Source: Acidobacteriota bacterium
GTDB taxonomy: Bacteria; Acidobacteriota; Terriglobia; Terriglobales; Acidobacteriaceae
Direction: 5' to 3'
DNA length: 64,000 bases
Assembly (NCBI GenBank): GCA_021813745.1
Contig: JAKAJO010000022.1
Location: forward strand, 62,001 to 126,000
In this document: in pieces, positions 1-9,742 of the stretch
Numbering within the stretch: the stretch's first letter is position 1
Layout: every line of letters starts with the position of its first letter
Notes under the pieces: model-generated
Told to the model about the DNA's origin: nothing
Databases searched by the model: none
The model's input: only the letters and a program-made list of their open reading frames with translations
Made by a program: the position numbers and the translations under genes

Positions 1-289
1 CCTGGAAGCGAGTGTGGTCATGCCCGATGACCTGTTCCCCTTGCCCGCCCGTAAACTCGTGAATCAATTCCGCAATCTGCTGCGCTGGGTTGGGTTTTTC
101 CACGGAAAGGGTAAGGCGCACAATCAAGAAGAATACAATCAGGCCGAAGGCCACAGTCAGTTCCAGGGCGAACGTGTCAGAGATGACCGTCCTCGGGTTC
201 GCAGATAGTCCGACGGCGTGCATGGCGGAAGCCGCAATACTACCCAACAGATCATTCCAGACGCGTGTTATGGCTAAAGTATCCTGCAT
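1..289 (-). CDS. atpB: ATP synthase F0 subunit a, N-terminal part (cut by window edge)
   Basis: This is the first 96 codons of the membrane subunit a of F-type ATP synthase, which forms the proton half-channels against the c-ring. It starts with ATG at 289 and is open to the left edge, so the catalytic Arg helix is not visible. The visible protein begins MQDTLAITRVWNDLLGS. It then has the segment TFALELTVAFGLIVFFLIVR, the first transmembrane helix, followed by LSVEKPNPAQQIAELIHEF, the conserved linker of bacterial AtpB. Gene order atpZ-atpI-atpB on the same strand, with 41 bp to the preceding gene, supports the call. The frame is clear although no ORF longer than 60 codons starting with Met is closed inside the window. 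Confidence 0.88.
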   Translation of the reverse strand, partial: MQDTLAITRVWNDLLGSIAASAMHAVGLSANPRTVISDTFALELTVAFGLIVFFLIVRLTLSVEKPNPAQQIAELIHEFTGGQGEQVIGHDHTRFQ

Positions 290-330
290 CGTTCCGCATG
301 TCTTTCTGTTTTCCGGGCAGGTTGCACGGC

Positions 331-744
331 TTAGTCACGCAGTAGCCGTAGAGATACCCAGACCGTGGCCAATACCGCCAAACCCAGCCCGCACAGAAGC
401 GCTACGACTGAACCCCGGAAACACTTTAGGCTACCATAAATGACCCCTGCGAAGATGAAGAGTCTTAAGAGGAAAAAGGTGACCGCTGTGGCCGCCCCTC
501 TCGGGGTTTGCTGTTTGTCCAGTTTTGCGTTGAGAAGGCGGATCAGTCTCTGCCACTCAAAAATGCTGACTGCCGAAATAGCGGCTCCGGTAAAGAGCAT
601 GGCAGCATTCCGCCATCCCGAGGCCCACCAGAGAAGAGCGGAGCCAAGCACTCCCATCAGCGCCGTCAGTCGAATCGCCTGCATCAGCAAGGCGGAGAGT
701 CCCTCATCGGTAAGACTCACAATAGGATGCGTCTCGTCCGTCAT
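331..744 (-). CDS. atpI: ATP synthase subunit I (AtpI-like membrane protein)
   Basis: This 137-residue protein has four predicted membrane helices, at about residues 18-34, 45-62, 88-106 and 113-132. That is the size and topology of the AtpI/ATP synthase I family, which helps c-ring assembly and is usually the first or second gene of atp operons. It contains the soluble loop WQRLIRLLNAKLDKQQTPRG between helices 2 and 3. Its ATG overlaps the stop codon of the upstream small gene by four bases (ATGA at 741-744), indicating translational coupling. atpB follows 41 bp downstream. The family is poorly conserved, so the name rests on topology and context rather than on a catalytic motif. Confidence 0.75.
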   Translation of the reverse strand: MTDETHPIVSLTDEGLSALLMQAIRLTALMGVLGSALLWWASGWRNAAMLFTGAAISAVSIFEWQRLIRLLNAKLDKQQTPRGAATAVTFFLLRLFIFAGVIYGSLKCFRGSVVALLCGLGLAVLATVWVSLRLLRD

Positions 745-1043
745 GATCCTCTATTGTCTTTTACTCGTTTTCGCTCCGCTGCGTCACTCTTAGGGCCTGT
801 CGAAAGGACCATCCGAATGACATGCACCATACCGGCAATTCCGCCAAAAACGATTCCGGCCAAACCGATCCAGGACTGATGAAGACGGTGGTCAAGCCAA
901 GAGCCGAAAAGCCACCCGACGAAAGCTGCACAGGGCAAAAGAATAGCAATCTGCATCAACTTCTCAGCCTGAACCAGGCTCTCGATGCCACTGGACATTC
1001 TGCTCTGAGATTGCTTGCTCGAAATGGGCCGGTTGTAAGCCAT
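741..1043 (-). CDS. atpZ: AtpZ-like F0F1-ATPase accessory subunit
   Basis: This 100-residue protein has two membrane helices, at about residues 30-48 and 57-80, separated by a short loop LDHRLHQSW. The helices carry the GWLFGSWLD and [10 protein letters not shown] patterns typical of the small F0F1-ATPase subunit often called AtpZ, or annotated as putative F0F1-ATPase subunit. AtpZ and AtpI have been linked to Mg2+ or Ca2+ handling and c-ring assembly in other bacteria. It is the first gene of the visible atp operon and overlaps the next one by four bases. Its start lies 87 bp from the divergent lysS, so the operon promoter must be in 1044-1130. Confidence 0.72.
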   Translation of the reverse strand: MAYNRPISSKQSQSRMSSGIESLVQAEKLMQIAILLPCAAFVGWLFGSWLDHRLHQSWIGLAGIVFGGIAGMVHVIRMVLSTGPKSDAAERKRVKDNRGS

Positions 1044-1130
1044 GAAAGCTGGTTCCTAGCATACATTGGTCAGGGACAACCGGGTATACTTCACTCTTGG
1101 CACCTTGTCCAACGGATGGAAGGAAGTCTC

Positions 1131-2783
1131 GTGTTTGAATCTGAGTTTGAGCGCAATTTATTTGAATTGCGCAGGTCGAAGCTTGCCGAAATCGAGAAGC
1201 TGGGCCATGCTGCATACCCCAATCAGTTCCGCGCATCCCACACGATCCCCGAAATTAGGAAGCGCTGGGACACCGTAACCGGAGAGACGCTGGACGCCGA
1301 GCGAACTTCGGTACAGGTTGCAGGTCGGATCATGGCCATTCGCGCACAGGGAAAGGCGGGTTTTGCGACCCTGCAGCAAGGCGGGCAACGACTTCAGATC
1401 TACGTACGCCTCGATGCTGTGGGCGAGCAAGGCTTCGCACTTTATAAACTGCTTGATTTGGGCGATCACATTGGCGTGTCTGGGTATCTGTTCAGAACCC
1501 GCACGGGGGAGCTCACAATCCACGTTGAGACGATCGTTTTTCTCGCAAAAGCGATGCTCGCTCTCCCAGAGAAATTCCATGGGCTGGCTGACGTGGAAAT
1601 CCGCTACCGCCAACGATATGTGGATCTCTTCACAAATCTGGAGAGCCGCGACGTTTTTGTGAAGCGCGCAAAGACCCTGCGTGCAATCCGACAGTTTTTT
1701 GATGATCGCGGCTATCTGGAAGTCGAGACACCGATGATGCAGCAGATCGCGGGTGGGGCAGCTGCGCGTCCATTCAAGACCCACCACAACGCACTTGATG
1801 AGGATCTGTTCCTGCGTATCGCACCTGAGCTTTACTTGAAGCGACTCGTAGTGGGTGGACTCGATCGCGTCTATGAAATTAATCGCAATTTCCGGAACGA
1901 GGGCATCAGCACACAGCATAATCCCGAGTTCACGATGCTTGAGTTTTATCAGGCCTACGCGAATTATCACGATCTGATGGATCTGACAGAAGAACTGATC
2001 GCATTTGTGGCGCACGAGGTCAATGGAACCAAGCTCACGGAGTTCAATGGCCACACAATCGATCTTGGCAAGTGGCAGCGCTTCACCATGCGCGAGGCAA
2101 TCCTTGCCTACTGGCCCCATGAAGCCGGTCTAAAACCCACCGCCAAAATCTTCCATGGAGCCTTCGAACTGCAATCATGCATTCATGACGCGATCGGATC
2201 GCTGGAGCAATCCATGGCAGATACTGCCCATATATCGCCCGAGCGCCAGAGTGAAGTGAAAACGATCCATAGCGCGATGAGTGCTGTCTATTATGAGTCG
2301 ATGAAAGGTGGCCCGCTTGGCAAGAGCATCTACCACCTTTTCGAAGCAGTTGTTGAGCCGTTTCTGATCCAGCCGACCATGATTTACGACTATCCTGTTG
2401 AGGTCTCTCCACTCTCCAAGGCCAAGCCGGACGATCCTGCCCACGTAGAGCGATTCGAGTTTTTCGCTGGCGGCTTCGAGTTAGGAAACGCCTTCAGTGA
2501 GTTGAATGATCCAGTCGAGCAACATAAGCGCTTCGAGGAGCAGCTTTCAGAGCGGGACCGAGGTGACGACGAGGCTCACCGGATGGATGAAGATTATGTG
2601 CGCGCGCTGGCATATGGGCTACCTCCTACGGGTGGTGAAGGGATAGGAATTGACCGCCTGGTCATGCTGCTCACCGGATCCCGGTCGATTCGCGACGTCA
2701 TTCTCTTTCCCTTGATGCGTAGTCGCGACCAAGCTCCCGGAGAGAAACTGCCAACTTCCGGCAACAATAACCAACCGGCCTAG
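1131..2783 (+). CDS. lysS: Lysine--tRNA ligase, class II
   Basis: This enzyme charges tRNA-Lys with lysine using ATP. The 550-residue protein has an N-terminal OB-fold anticodon-binding domain (about residues 40-150) and a class II core. Motif 2 is seen as [20 protein letters not shown] and motif 3 as [13 protein letters not shown] near the C terminus. Start choice: a GTG at 1131 has the ribosome site AAGGAAG at 1119-1125 with a 5-base gap and gives [18 protein letters not shown], close to the usual LysS start. An in-frame ATG at 1116 adds five residues but has no clear ribosome site. Longer upstream extensions run into the promoter region shared with the divergent atp operon. The length is slightly above the common 490-510 because of an insertion around the [10 protein letters not shown] segment. 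Confidence 0.96.
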   Translation: MFESEFERNLFELRRSKLAEIEKLGHAAYPNQFRASHTIPEIRKRWDTVTGETLDAERTSVQVAGRIMAIRAQGKAGFATLQQGGQRLQIYVRLDAVGEQGFALYKLLDLGDHIGVSGYLFRTRTGELTIHVETIVFLAKAMLALPEKFHGLADVEIRYRQRYVDLFTNLESRDVFVKRAKTLRAIRQFFDDRGYLEVETPMMQQIAGGAAARPFKTHHNALDEDLFLRIAPELYLKRLVVGGLDRVYEINRNFRNEGISTQHNPEFTMLEFYQAYANYHDLMDLTEELIAFVAHEVNGTKLTEFNGHTIDLGKWQRFTMREAILAYWPHEAGLKPTAKIFHGAFELQSCIHDAIGSLEQSMADTAHISPERQSEVKTIHSAMSAVYYESMKGGPLGKSIYHLFEAVVEPFLIQPTMIYDYPVEVSPLSKAKPDDPAHVERFEFFAGGFELGNAFSELNDPVEQHKRFEEQLSERDRGDDEAHRMDEDYVRALAYGLPPTGGEGIGIDRLVMLLTGSRSIRDVILFPLMRSRDQAPGEKLPTSGNNNQPA

Positions 2784-2813
2784 ACAAGTATCCGCAAGGG
2801 ACAGAGAGCCACA

Positions 2814-3611
2814 TTGAATATTCTTTTTGTTGGCGATATCTTTGGGAGCGCCGGGCGCAAAATTGTACGCGAGCACATTCGCCACATCTGCTCCACAAAC
2901 CAGGTCGAGTTAGTGGTCATGAATGCCGAGAACGCTGCTGGTGGCTTCGGCGTGACTCCACAGATTGCGGAAGAATTATTTGATCTTGGCGCTGACGTGC
3001 TGACCACGGGGAATCACGTTTGGGACAAGCGCGAATTGATGGACTATCTGGAGTCAGTTCCAGCGGAAAGTACAGATCGCCCCCGTCGCGTGTTGCGTCC
3101 TGCGAACCTGGCACCTGGCGTTCCAGGCTATGGCGTCTTTGAGGGTAGAACACAATCGGGCGTGGATTTCGCCGTCGTCGATCTGATGGGCCGGGTCTTC
3201 ATGGCAGGCACGAATGATCCGTTCCACTTCATCAGCGATTTGTTGCCTTCTATCCGCGCAAGAGTGATCATTGTCGATTTCCACGGCGAGGCCACGAGTG
3301 AGAAAGTGGCCATGGGATGGCATCTGGATGGCAAGGTCACTGCCGTGCTGGGAACCCATACCCACGTTCCAACGGCAGATGAGCGCATCCTTCCTGGTGG
3401 TACGGCTTATCAAACAGATGTGGGTATGAGCGGCCCTTACGATAGCGTCATCGGAGTGGAAAAGGATCTAGTGCTTCGAAAATTTCTGACTGGGATGCCT
3501 GGGAAATTCGAAGCGGCGAGAGGAAATCCAAAATTGTGTGCCGCATTAATTGAATGCGACGCCACAACGGGGCGAGCCGTCGCCATCCGCAGGCTGATGC
3601 TAGGCGAGTAA
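2814..3611 (+). CDS. TIGR00282-family metallophosphoesterase (YmdB-like)
   Basis: This is a 265-residue cytoplasmic di-metal phosphoesterase of the TIGR00282/YmdB family. Family members hydrolyse 2',3'-cyclic nucleotides or act as phosphodiesterases; the substrate here cannot be read from sequence. Metal-ligand motifs visible in order are GDIFG (residues 7-11), NAEN (38-41), TTGNHVWDKR (about 65-74), DFHGEATSEK, and GTHTHVPTAD, all of which match the family. The start is TTG at 2814, giving MNILFVGDIFGSAGRK; any later start would remove the first metal motif. It follows lysS by 30 bp on the same strand and may be co-transcribed. The downstream neighbour is convergent. Confidence 0.9.
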   Translation: MNILFVGDIFGSAGRKIVREHIRHICSTNQVELVVMNAENAAGGFGVTPQIAEELFDLGADVLTTGNHVWDKRELMDYLESVPAESTDRPRRVLRPANLAPGVPGYGVFEGRTQSGVDFAVVDLMGRVFMAGTNDPFHFISDLLPSIRARVIIVDFHGEATSEKVAMGWHLDGKVTAVLGTHTHVPTADERILPGGTAYQTDVGMSGPYDSVIGVEKDLVLRKFLTGMPGKFEAARGNPKLCAALIECDATTGRAVAIRRLMLGE

Positions 3612-3630
3612 ATTACGTTACAGCTTGTGG

Positions 3631-4500
3631 TTAGTGTTCCATGTCTGAAGGAAGAGTCCATTGCTTATCTGTAGGAGACTCTCTTCCCGCTTGCCGCGTC
3701 GTGAACATAGAAGCGGGCTTCCGAATCACCTTCACTAACTGGCCCCTCCGGTTAAACAACAGTGTCCATTCCATCGGATGTGGAACAGATGCTACATCAT
3801 CAAACTGAATGGTTTCTTGCCCGCTGACGCTGACAAACAATTGCGCCGTCAGCGAGGGTGTGCGCCCCTTCGCATCCTCAAATGCATCAAGTGGTGGTAC
3901 CTGCGGATGAGCTCCAGCAAGCGCCGCATAGCAAAGCGCATTTCCAAGCCATTCTGTAGCGGCCTTGTCTGACTCTTCTTCGCGAATGTGATTAAATACT
4001 GCTACTGACAGCGCATTCACGGGCGCAGGGGCAAATAACGAATAGCTATGCTTCAGAATTGGTACAATCCGAACTCTTCCCTCTGCTCCTCGAGGAATGG
4101 ACGCTGAGAACTCCGTCACATCACCTCGACCGGCATCTTGTCGATACTGCAAGAAGATGTGCGCGGGGAAGACGGGGCAAACAACTTCCTGATAGGTCCA
4201 GTTGCCTTTCGAAAGATCGTAACCAAATCGAGCCGCATGTTCCCGGATGGTCGACTCAGCATTCGCAGCGAGAATCCGATCTGAAGAAGACATCTGTTCG
4301 CTTTCCAGAAATCGAATCGATAAATGTGCACCAGCGTCAACTGAATCAAGGGATGAATGCGGATTCAAAGCCTCCTGTGCTGGCCCCTCGCTACCCATCG
4401 AAGTAGTTGGTCTCTGCTGCGCAAGCGCCGCCGTTGCTACAAGCGCAATCCCTGCTCCCAATGCCGATCGAATCATCAGCCGACTAAACATGCCAGGCAC
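3631..4500 (-). CDS. Secreted protein of unknown function
   Basis: I do not recognise this family. The protein has a signal peptide: a basic start MPGMFSRLMIR, a hydrophobic stretch SALGAGIALVATAALA, and a likely cleavage after ALA before QQRPT. The mature part of about 260 residues is soluble with no repeats and two cysteines (in EVVCPVFPAH and NALCYAALAG), which could form a disulfide in the periplasm. The first codon used is GTG at 4500; an ATG three codons later (4491) would work equally well for secretion. It is convergent with the phosphoesterase gene (19 bp apart). Secreted proteins of this kind are common in Acidobacteriota, but no function is offered. Confidence 0.7.
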   Translation of the reverse strand: MPGMFSRLMIRSALGAGIALVATAALAQQRPTTSMGSEGPAQEALNPHSSLDSVDAGAHLSIRFLESEQMSSSDRILAANAESTIREHAARFGYDLSKGNWTYQEVVCPVFPAHIFLQYRQDAGRGDVTEFSASIPRGAEGRVRIVPILKHSYSLFAPAPVNALSVAVFNHIREEESDKAATEWLGNALCYAALAGAHPQVPPLDAFEDAKGRTPSLTAQLFVSVSGQETIQFDDVASVPHPMEWTLLFNRRGQLVKVIRKPASMFTTRQAGRESPTDKQWTLPSDMEH

Positions 4501-4521
4501 AGATTATCACTGAAGCCAAGC

Positions 4522-4566
4522 CCCCTTCTTCCCACATAAGAAGGGGTGACCGATGTCGGCCACCCC
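4522..4566 (-). terminator. Two overlapping hairpins downstream of the 4643-5968 gene
   Basis: Two stem-loops share bases. One has perfect 9-bp arms at 4522-4530 and 4538-4546. The other pairs 4543-4548 with 4561-4566 (GGGGTG with CACCCC) and continues inside as CCGA/TCGG. Read on the minus strand, the second hairpin is followed by TTCTTAT, a reasonable intrinsic terminator for the upstream TPR gene. The two stems cannot form together because both need 4543-4546. Confidence 0.6.
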
Positions 4567-4642
4567 TCGATCCAACCAGGAGTTTCAATCGTGCGGTTGG
4601 GCGGCTCAGGATATCCTTCCGCCCCACAGGTTAACAAGCACG

Positions 4643-5968
4643 CTAGTTGCTATGGTGCGCTGCCGATGGCTTGCGATGCACAGGCGCCTTCTTCTTCACC
4701 TCAGGCTGAATGAAGCCGTCGCGAAGCACAATCTGGGCCGTTTGCGCCATCGTCGCCGTTGCCGGCACCTGGGTATAGCTGTCATAGGTTGCGTCGAGTT
4801 CGGCCTTTGGCTGCAGGCCGTATTCGAATCCGGGTTGCGGAATGTCCTTGTCTTCCAGTGGCTTCTTCAGATTCACGATAAAGTCCGCAATCTTTGCGTC
4901 TTTGGCATCCTGGGAAACCGCCAGCTTGATCGTGTTCGCATCGGCTGAAATCACAATTCCCGGAACAGGAGTGACCTGGTCCTTCATCACGCCCCAGAGC
5001 TTTTGTGCATCGTCTTGAGAACCCGAAGCCAGGATGAACTCCTTATCATTCAGGTTCAGCGTTGTAAGGTCAGGGGTCTCTACCACAACCTTGTGAGCAA
5101 TCTCGGCGGGGGTTGCGGCCGGCGTAATCGTGTAGGTTCCCGGCGGGAATACCGAGGCGGCGGATTGTGTCTTGATTTCGTCCAGACCGGTCAGGTCACC
5201 GTGGTACCGCTTGTAGTAGTACTCCAGCTTCGGCTCAATCTGCGCCTTGTAGGCCGGTGGTGCGAAGTTCCAGGCGCGAGCATAGAACCAGACTGCCTGC
5301 ACCAGATCCTTGGCATCCGGCTTGGTATAAGCCTCCGCCAAAGCAAGCGTATCGACCAAACCGGGGCCGCTCTGGGTCTGTTCCGGGGGATACATCATCA
5401 ACTCCGTACGATATTCCGAGATCGCGCCTTTGGCATCCTTCTTGGAGAGGATGTCATCCAGAGCAATCGCTGAATGAAAGATGGGAAAGATCGCGCCCGT
5501 CTGCTTCTTCCAGTCGTCCTCATTGACATCCGCTGGCTTCTGCAGCGCAAGGCCCTTCTTAGCAAGAGCAGCTGCATCATCGCAGGTCTGCGCATCGGAT
5601 GTTTTGGCACACTGATTTTTCTTGATGAAGACCGAAATGAACAAAGCCTTCAAATTGTTCGGGTCGACCTGCAGAAGACGGCTCGCTGCGCTTAGCGTCT
5701 TGTCCGAATCTCCCAGTTGCTGGTATGTGCCAATCAGCATGTCAAGAACCGGTCCCTTGACCACGCTCTGTGGATACGTTTGCAGGAAGCTTTCGAGGGC
5801 AGCCGCCTTGGCCTGGGGATTGCTCTGTGTAATTGCCATCGAATAGGCGTTGTACTCGGCCGGATCCTTGATCTGGATTGTTCCCGACTGTTGGGCGCGC
5901 AGCGCTACAGGGAGAACCAGGCTCAAGCTGGCCACCGCCATCACTGATGCGAAAACGAACTTCTTCAT
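4643..5968 (-). CDS. Secreted tetratricopeptide-type protein
   Basis: This 441-residue exported protein starts at ATG 5968 with the ribosome site AGGAG seven bases upstream; the open frame extends further but without such a site. The signal peptide is MKKFVFASVMAVASLSLVLP..ALRAQ. Residues about 25-250 contain helical pairs of TPR character, for example SFLQTYPQSVVKGPVLDMLI and ASRLLQVDPNNLKALFISVF. The later part, about 280-400, looks like a beta-rich domain with IVISADANTIKLAVSQDAKD. The C terminus is basic (EVKKKAPVHRKPSAAHHSN). No catalytic motif is seen. Such periplasmic TPR proteins usually scaffold other proteins. A hairpin terminator lies 77 bp downstream. Confidence 0.82.
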   Translation of the reverse strand: MKKFVFASVMAVASLSLVLPVALRAQQSGTIQIKDPAEYNAYSMAITQSNPQAKAAALESFLQTYPQSVVKGPVLDMLIGTYQQLGDSDKTLSAASRLLQVDPNNLKALFISVFIKKNQCAKTSDAQTCDDAAALAKKGLALQKPADVNEDDWKKQTGAIFPIFHSAIALDDILSKKDAKGAISEYRTELMMYPPEQTQSGPGLVDTLALAEAYTKPDAKDLVQAVWFYARAWNFAPPAYKAQIEPKLEYYYKRYHGDLTGLDEIKTQSAASVFPPGTYTITPAATPAEIAHKVVVETPDLTTLNLNDKEFILASGSQDDAQKLWGVMKDQVTPVPGIVISADANTIKLAVSQDAKDAKIADFIVNLKKPLEDKDIPQPGFEYGLQPKAELDATYDSYTQVPATATMAQTAQIVLRDGFIQPEVKKKAPVHRKPSAAHHSN

Positions 5969-6331
5969 TGAGAGCTCCTGGGAGGTACGGGATGCAAGCT
6001 TCGAATCAACCACCAACATCTGGAATCTGCGACAAAACGCTTCTGAACTACGGACCGGACCGATCAGAAAAGCACGTCTCGGCTTCCAGTGCGGCGTTGG
6101 AAGGATTATAGAAAGACCAGCCACTTGTGACAAGCAGAACCAGCCCTTCTCTTCACGGGCATCCATCAGAGCCTGCGCAGCTTCAAAGTTAGTTTGTGCT
6201 TTCACTCCCGACGTTCACGAAAGAATTCGGAAAAGGGAGATGGTTCGCACTCCATGAGCCCGTAATTTCGCGCTTCACTCGATTATCGGACGCCATGTAT
6301 TTATTGATTTAGGCTATCGGTCTGGATTTCT
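5969..6331. other. Intergenic region without a recognised gene
   Basis: This 363-bp stretch lies between the 3' end of metX and the start of the TPR-protein gene, both on the minus strand. It must hold the promoter of the TPR gene, whose ribosome site AGGAG is at its left edge. Open frames here have no family resemblance. I see no tRNA, strong hairpin or repeat. Confidence 0.5.
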
Positions 6332-7456
6332 CTATTGCAACAAACGGACCAACTCGACCTGCTCAGCAAGAAAGGCATCATGACCGTGATCGCTCACCAT
6401 TTCGCGATAATCGGCCTGAACCCCTGCCTTGCGAATCGTCTCAGCGAACTGGCGCACCGACTCAGCCGTAAATAACCAGTCTGAGCTGATCCCCACGAAG
6501 CTTAAGCGCGCACGGATTCTACCAAAGACCTCTTCGGGCCGGTCCGACCCGCGCAATGGGTCCCAAGTATCCATGGTGCGCAGAATAGCCAAATAGGAAT
6601 TTGCATCGAAGCGGTCAATAAATCGCTGCCCCTGGTGATCCAGGTAGCCGGCAATATCAAAACGCCCCCCAATTAAGCCTCCCTGCTGGTGCATGGGCGC
6701 CCAAGGATCTTCACCATTCCGATTTGGATTTCGGGCGAAGCGCTCCTCGAACAGTGGAGCCGATTTGTAGCTCAACATGCCAATCTGTCGCGCCAGAGCA
6801 AGTCCGCGCCTGGGCTGGCGATGCGACAGATAGTTGCCCCCCAACCAGTCCGGATCGTTCTGGATAGCCTGGCGTTGCAAATGATTGAGCGCGAGCCCCA
6901 TGGCTCCAAGGGGTGCGACAGCAATTACCAGTGCCCTCTCCACCCGATCAGGATCGTGGACCGCCCACTCGAATGCCTGCATCCCGCCGATGGATCCACC
7001 CAGGACCAGGCGCAGCCGACGTATCCCAAGAGAATCCAGCAGCTGGGATTGGGCTCTTACATTGTCGCGGATCGAGACGAGAGGAAAATCGGGGCCATAG
7101 ATTTGGCCGGTGGCAGGATTCACAGAACCGGGTCCTGTCGACCCGTAACAGGAACCCAGCATGTTGATACAAATGACAAAATCATGCTCGATGGACAAGA
7201 CGGCGCCCGGGGCAAAGATCTCTGGCCACCAGGATCCGACAAGCGCCGACCCCGTCAGCGCGTGACACACAAGCACCGCATTGTCACGTGCGGCATTGAG
7301 CCGCCCGTAAACAGCGTAGTGCAAGGTTGGATTCTCGAGGACTCGTCCGCATTCGAGTTCCAGATTTCCTGGCAGAACAAAATCCCCTTCATATGTCGGC
7401 GTCAGCGGAGGCGTCCCCGCAGGAGCCTCCGCCGCACCGCTTTCAGGTTCCGTCAT
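6332..7456 (-). CDS. metX: Homoserine O-acyltransferase, MetX type
   Basis: This cytoplasmic alpha/beta hydrolase-fold enzyme acylates the hydroxyl of L-homoserine with an acyl-CoA, the first dedicated step of methionine synthesis. The nucleophile elbow GGSIGGMQ places the catalytic Ser at residue 155. The partner Asp is in ISSDWLF (about 326) and the His in DHGHDAF (about 359). The family block NMLGSCYGSTGPGS is also present. Length 374 is normal. MetX members use either acetyl-CoA or succinyl-CoA, and sequence alone does not settle it, although the neighbouring sulfhydrylase suggests acetyl. The gene starts five bases after metY on the same strand, so the two are one operon, probably controlled by the leader upstream of metY. 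Confidence 0.94.
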   Translation of the reverse strand: MTEPESGAAEAPAGTPPLTPTYEGDFVLPGNLELECGRVLENPTLHYAVYGRLNAARDNAVLVCHALTGSALVGSWWPEIFAPGAVLSIEHDFVICINMLGSCYGSTGPGSVNPATGQIYGPDFPLVSIRDNVRAQSQLLDSLGIRRLRLVLGGSIGGMQAFEWAVHDPDRVERALVIAVAPLGAMGLALNHLQRQAIQNDPDWLGGNYLSHRQPRRGLALARQIGMLSYKSAPLFEERFARNPNRNGEDPWAPMHQQGGLIGGRFDIAGYLDHQGQRFIDRFDANSYLAILRTMDTWDPLRGSDRPEEVFGRIRARLSFVGISSDWLFTAESVRQFAETIRKAGVQADYREMVSDHGHDAFLAEQVELVRLLQ

Positions 7457-7461
7457 ACCTA

Positions 7462-8805
<1,344 letters not shown>

Positions 8806-8870
8806 TCATGACTCTCTTATCACTGGTTAAGGCACGCGCGAAGCAGTGGCTTCTCCCGCCGTCTCGCTCC

Positions 8871-8902
8871 AAAACAAAACCCGAATCCTCTCAGGACCCG
8901 GG
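8871..8902 (-). terminator. Intrinsic terminator in the metYX leader
   Basis: On the minus strand, bases 8902-8894 (CCCGGGTCC) pair with 8888-8880 (GGATTCGGG), a 9-bp stem with two G-U pairs and the loop TGAGA. The run TTTTGTTTT (8879-8871) follows directly. It lies about 75 bases upstream of the metY start codon, so it would stop transcription before the operon. A terminator in this position normally means attenuation. It sits downstream of a Met/Cys-rich leader peptide. Confidence 0.75.
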
Positions 8903-8966
8903 CCATGTGCTGCTCAAGTTCGGCTGCGCTCAGCGCATTCGCTCAAGAGCCGCACGGACTGGCCCG
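8899..8966 (-). promoter_or_regulatory. Candidate antiterminator pairing in the metYX leader
   Basis: CGGGCCA at 8966-8960, inside the leader-peptide codons, is perfectly complementary to TGGCCCG at 8905-8899, which contains the first four bases of the terminator stem. Just inside, GTGC (8955-8952) is complementary to GCAC (8910-8907). Together they make an 11-pair interrupted helix that cannot coexist with the terminator. A further small hairpin, TGCGC-TGA-GCGCA, encloses the leader stop codon (8932-8930). Pairing is read by eye; no folding energies were computed. Confidence 0.5.
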
Positions 8967-8986
8967 CACGCCATACACATGCACAT
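8930..8986 (-). CDS. Met/Cys-rich leader peptide of the metYX operon
   Basis: This is an 18-codon ORF encoding MCMCMACGPVRAALERMR, ending in TGA at 8932-8930. The first seven residues are Met-Cys-Met-Cys-Met-Ala-Cys, which is very unlikely by chance and exactly matches the product and sulfur donor of the downstream methionine genes. GAGG at 8998-8995 lies eight bases before the ATG at 8986. An in-frame ATG two codons earlier (8992) would add Met-Ala but has too little space to this ribosome site. The ORF is followed by an intrinsic terminator 28 bases after its stop codon and then metY. By analogy with amino-acid operon attenuators and with polycysteine leaders of mycobacteria, it probably senses charged tRNA-Met or tRNA-Cys. 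That role is inferred. Confidence 0.65.
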   Translation of the reverse strand: MCMCMACGPVRAALERMR

Positions 8987-9127
8987 GGCCATGACCTCAA
9001 TTCCGTATTCCTCTTGAGTTTGCATTGTTCGCAGTATCAACGCTCCACGCCTGCAAAGTCAAATGATTCTGTACCCCACCCCTACCAGTTGGCGCCGGCG
9101 TGTTTTCATGAGGTAGGGAGATTTTCG

Positions 9128-9700
9128 ATGAAGAATTTTCCATTGGCTCTTTGCCTAGCCACCTTCGCACTTGTGGCGGCTCCCGGCCTGCTTCCCGCGC
9201 AGGACACATGGCTCACGCCCGCACAGACAGGGCCTCACGGCTCAGCTCCCGGCATGAAAGTGCAATTGCTCGCCCAAAACGGCGCCGAGAAGACCTACGC
9301 CGTTATCTTCCATACAGGCGACGAGGCCTACTCAGGCCTTTACCAATTCGCCCGACAATACCACGTGACAGCAGCGCACTTCACTGCAATTGGCGCCCTC
9401 AGCGGAGCGCGAATTGCGTGGTTTGATCCGACCCGTAAAATGTACAAGCAGAATATCCTGCACCAGCAGATTGAAGTACTTTCGATGGTGGGCGATATCG
9501 CCCTTAGCAACGGCGTACCCGCCGTGCACACGCATATGGTTGTGGGCTTGCCTGACGGCACCACCCGCGGTGGTCACGTCCTCGAGGCTGACGTCCGCCC
9601 GACACTTGAAGTGATGGTTACTGTTGAACCCATTGCCATGCACCGCGTACCAGACTCTGCCACCGACCTTACTCTCATCGAACCCACAGCGACAAAGTAG
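9128..9700 (+). CDS. Secreted PPC-domain (DUF296) protein
   Basis: This 190-residue protein carries a signal peptide (MKNFPLALCLATFALVAAPGLLPAQ, probable cleavage after LPA). The following PPC domain, also called DUF296, spans about residues 40-175. The conserved His cluster is VHTHMVVGLPDGTTRGGHVL, which forms a metal site in characterised bacterial PPC trimers. DNA-binding plant relatives have an added AT-hook, absent here. The ATG at 9128 has AGGTAGGGAG upstream; longer in-frame extensions to 8846 run across the metY leader and are rejected. An ABM-domain gene follows 42 bp downstream on the same strand. The biochemical role of secreted PPC proteins is unknown. Confidence 0.85.
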   Translation: MKNFPLALCLATFALVAAPGLLPAQDTWLTPAQTGPHGSAPGMKVQLLAQNGAEKTYAVIFHTGDEAYSGLYQFARQYHVTAAHFTAIGALSGARIAWFDPTRKMYKQNILHQQIEVLSMVGDIALSNGVPAVHTHMVVGLPDGTTRGGHVLEADVRPTLEVMVTVEPIAMHRVPDSATDLTLIEPTATK

Positions 9701-9742
9701 AAACTGGATGCACACAATCATGAGAAATCAGGAGAATGAAAC

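Noticed and set aside
1158-2120. A 320-codon open frame on the minus strand across lysS
   Set aside because: Antisense to conserved lysS motifs; its translation has no recognisable domain.
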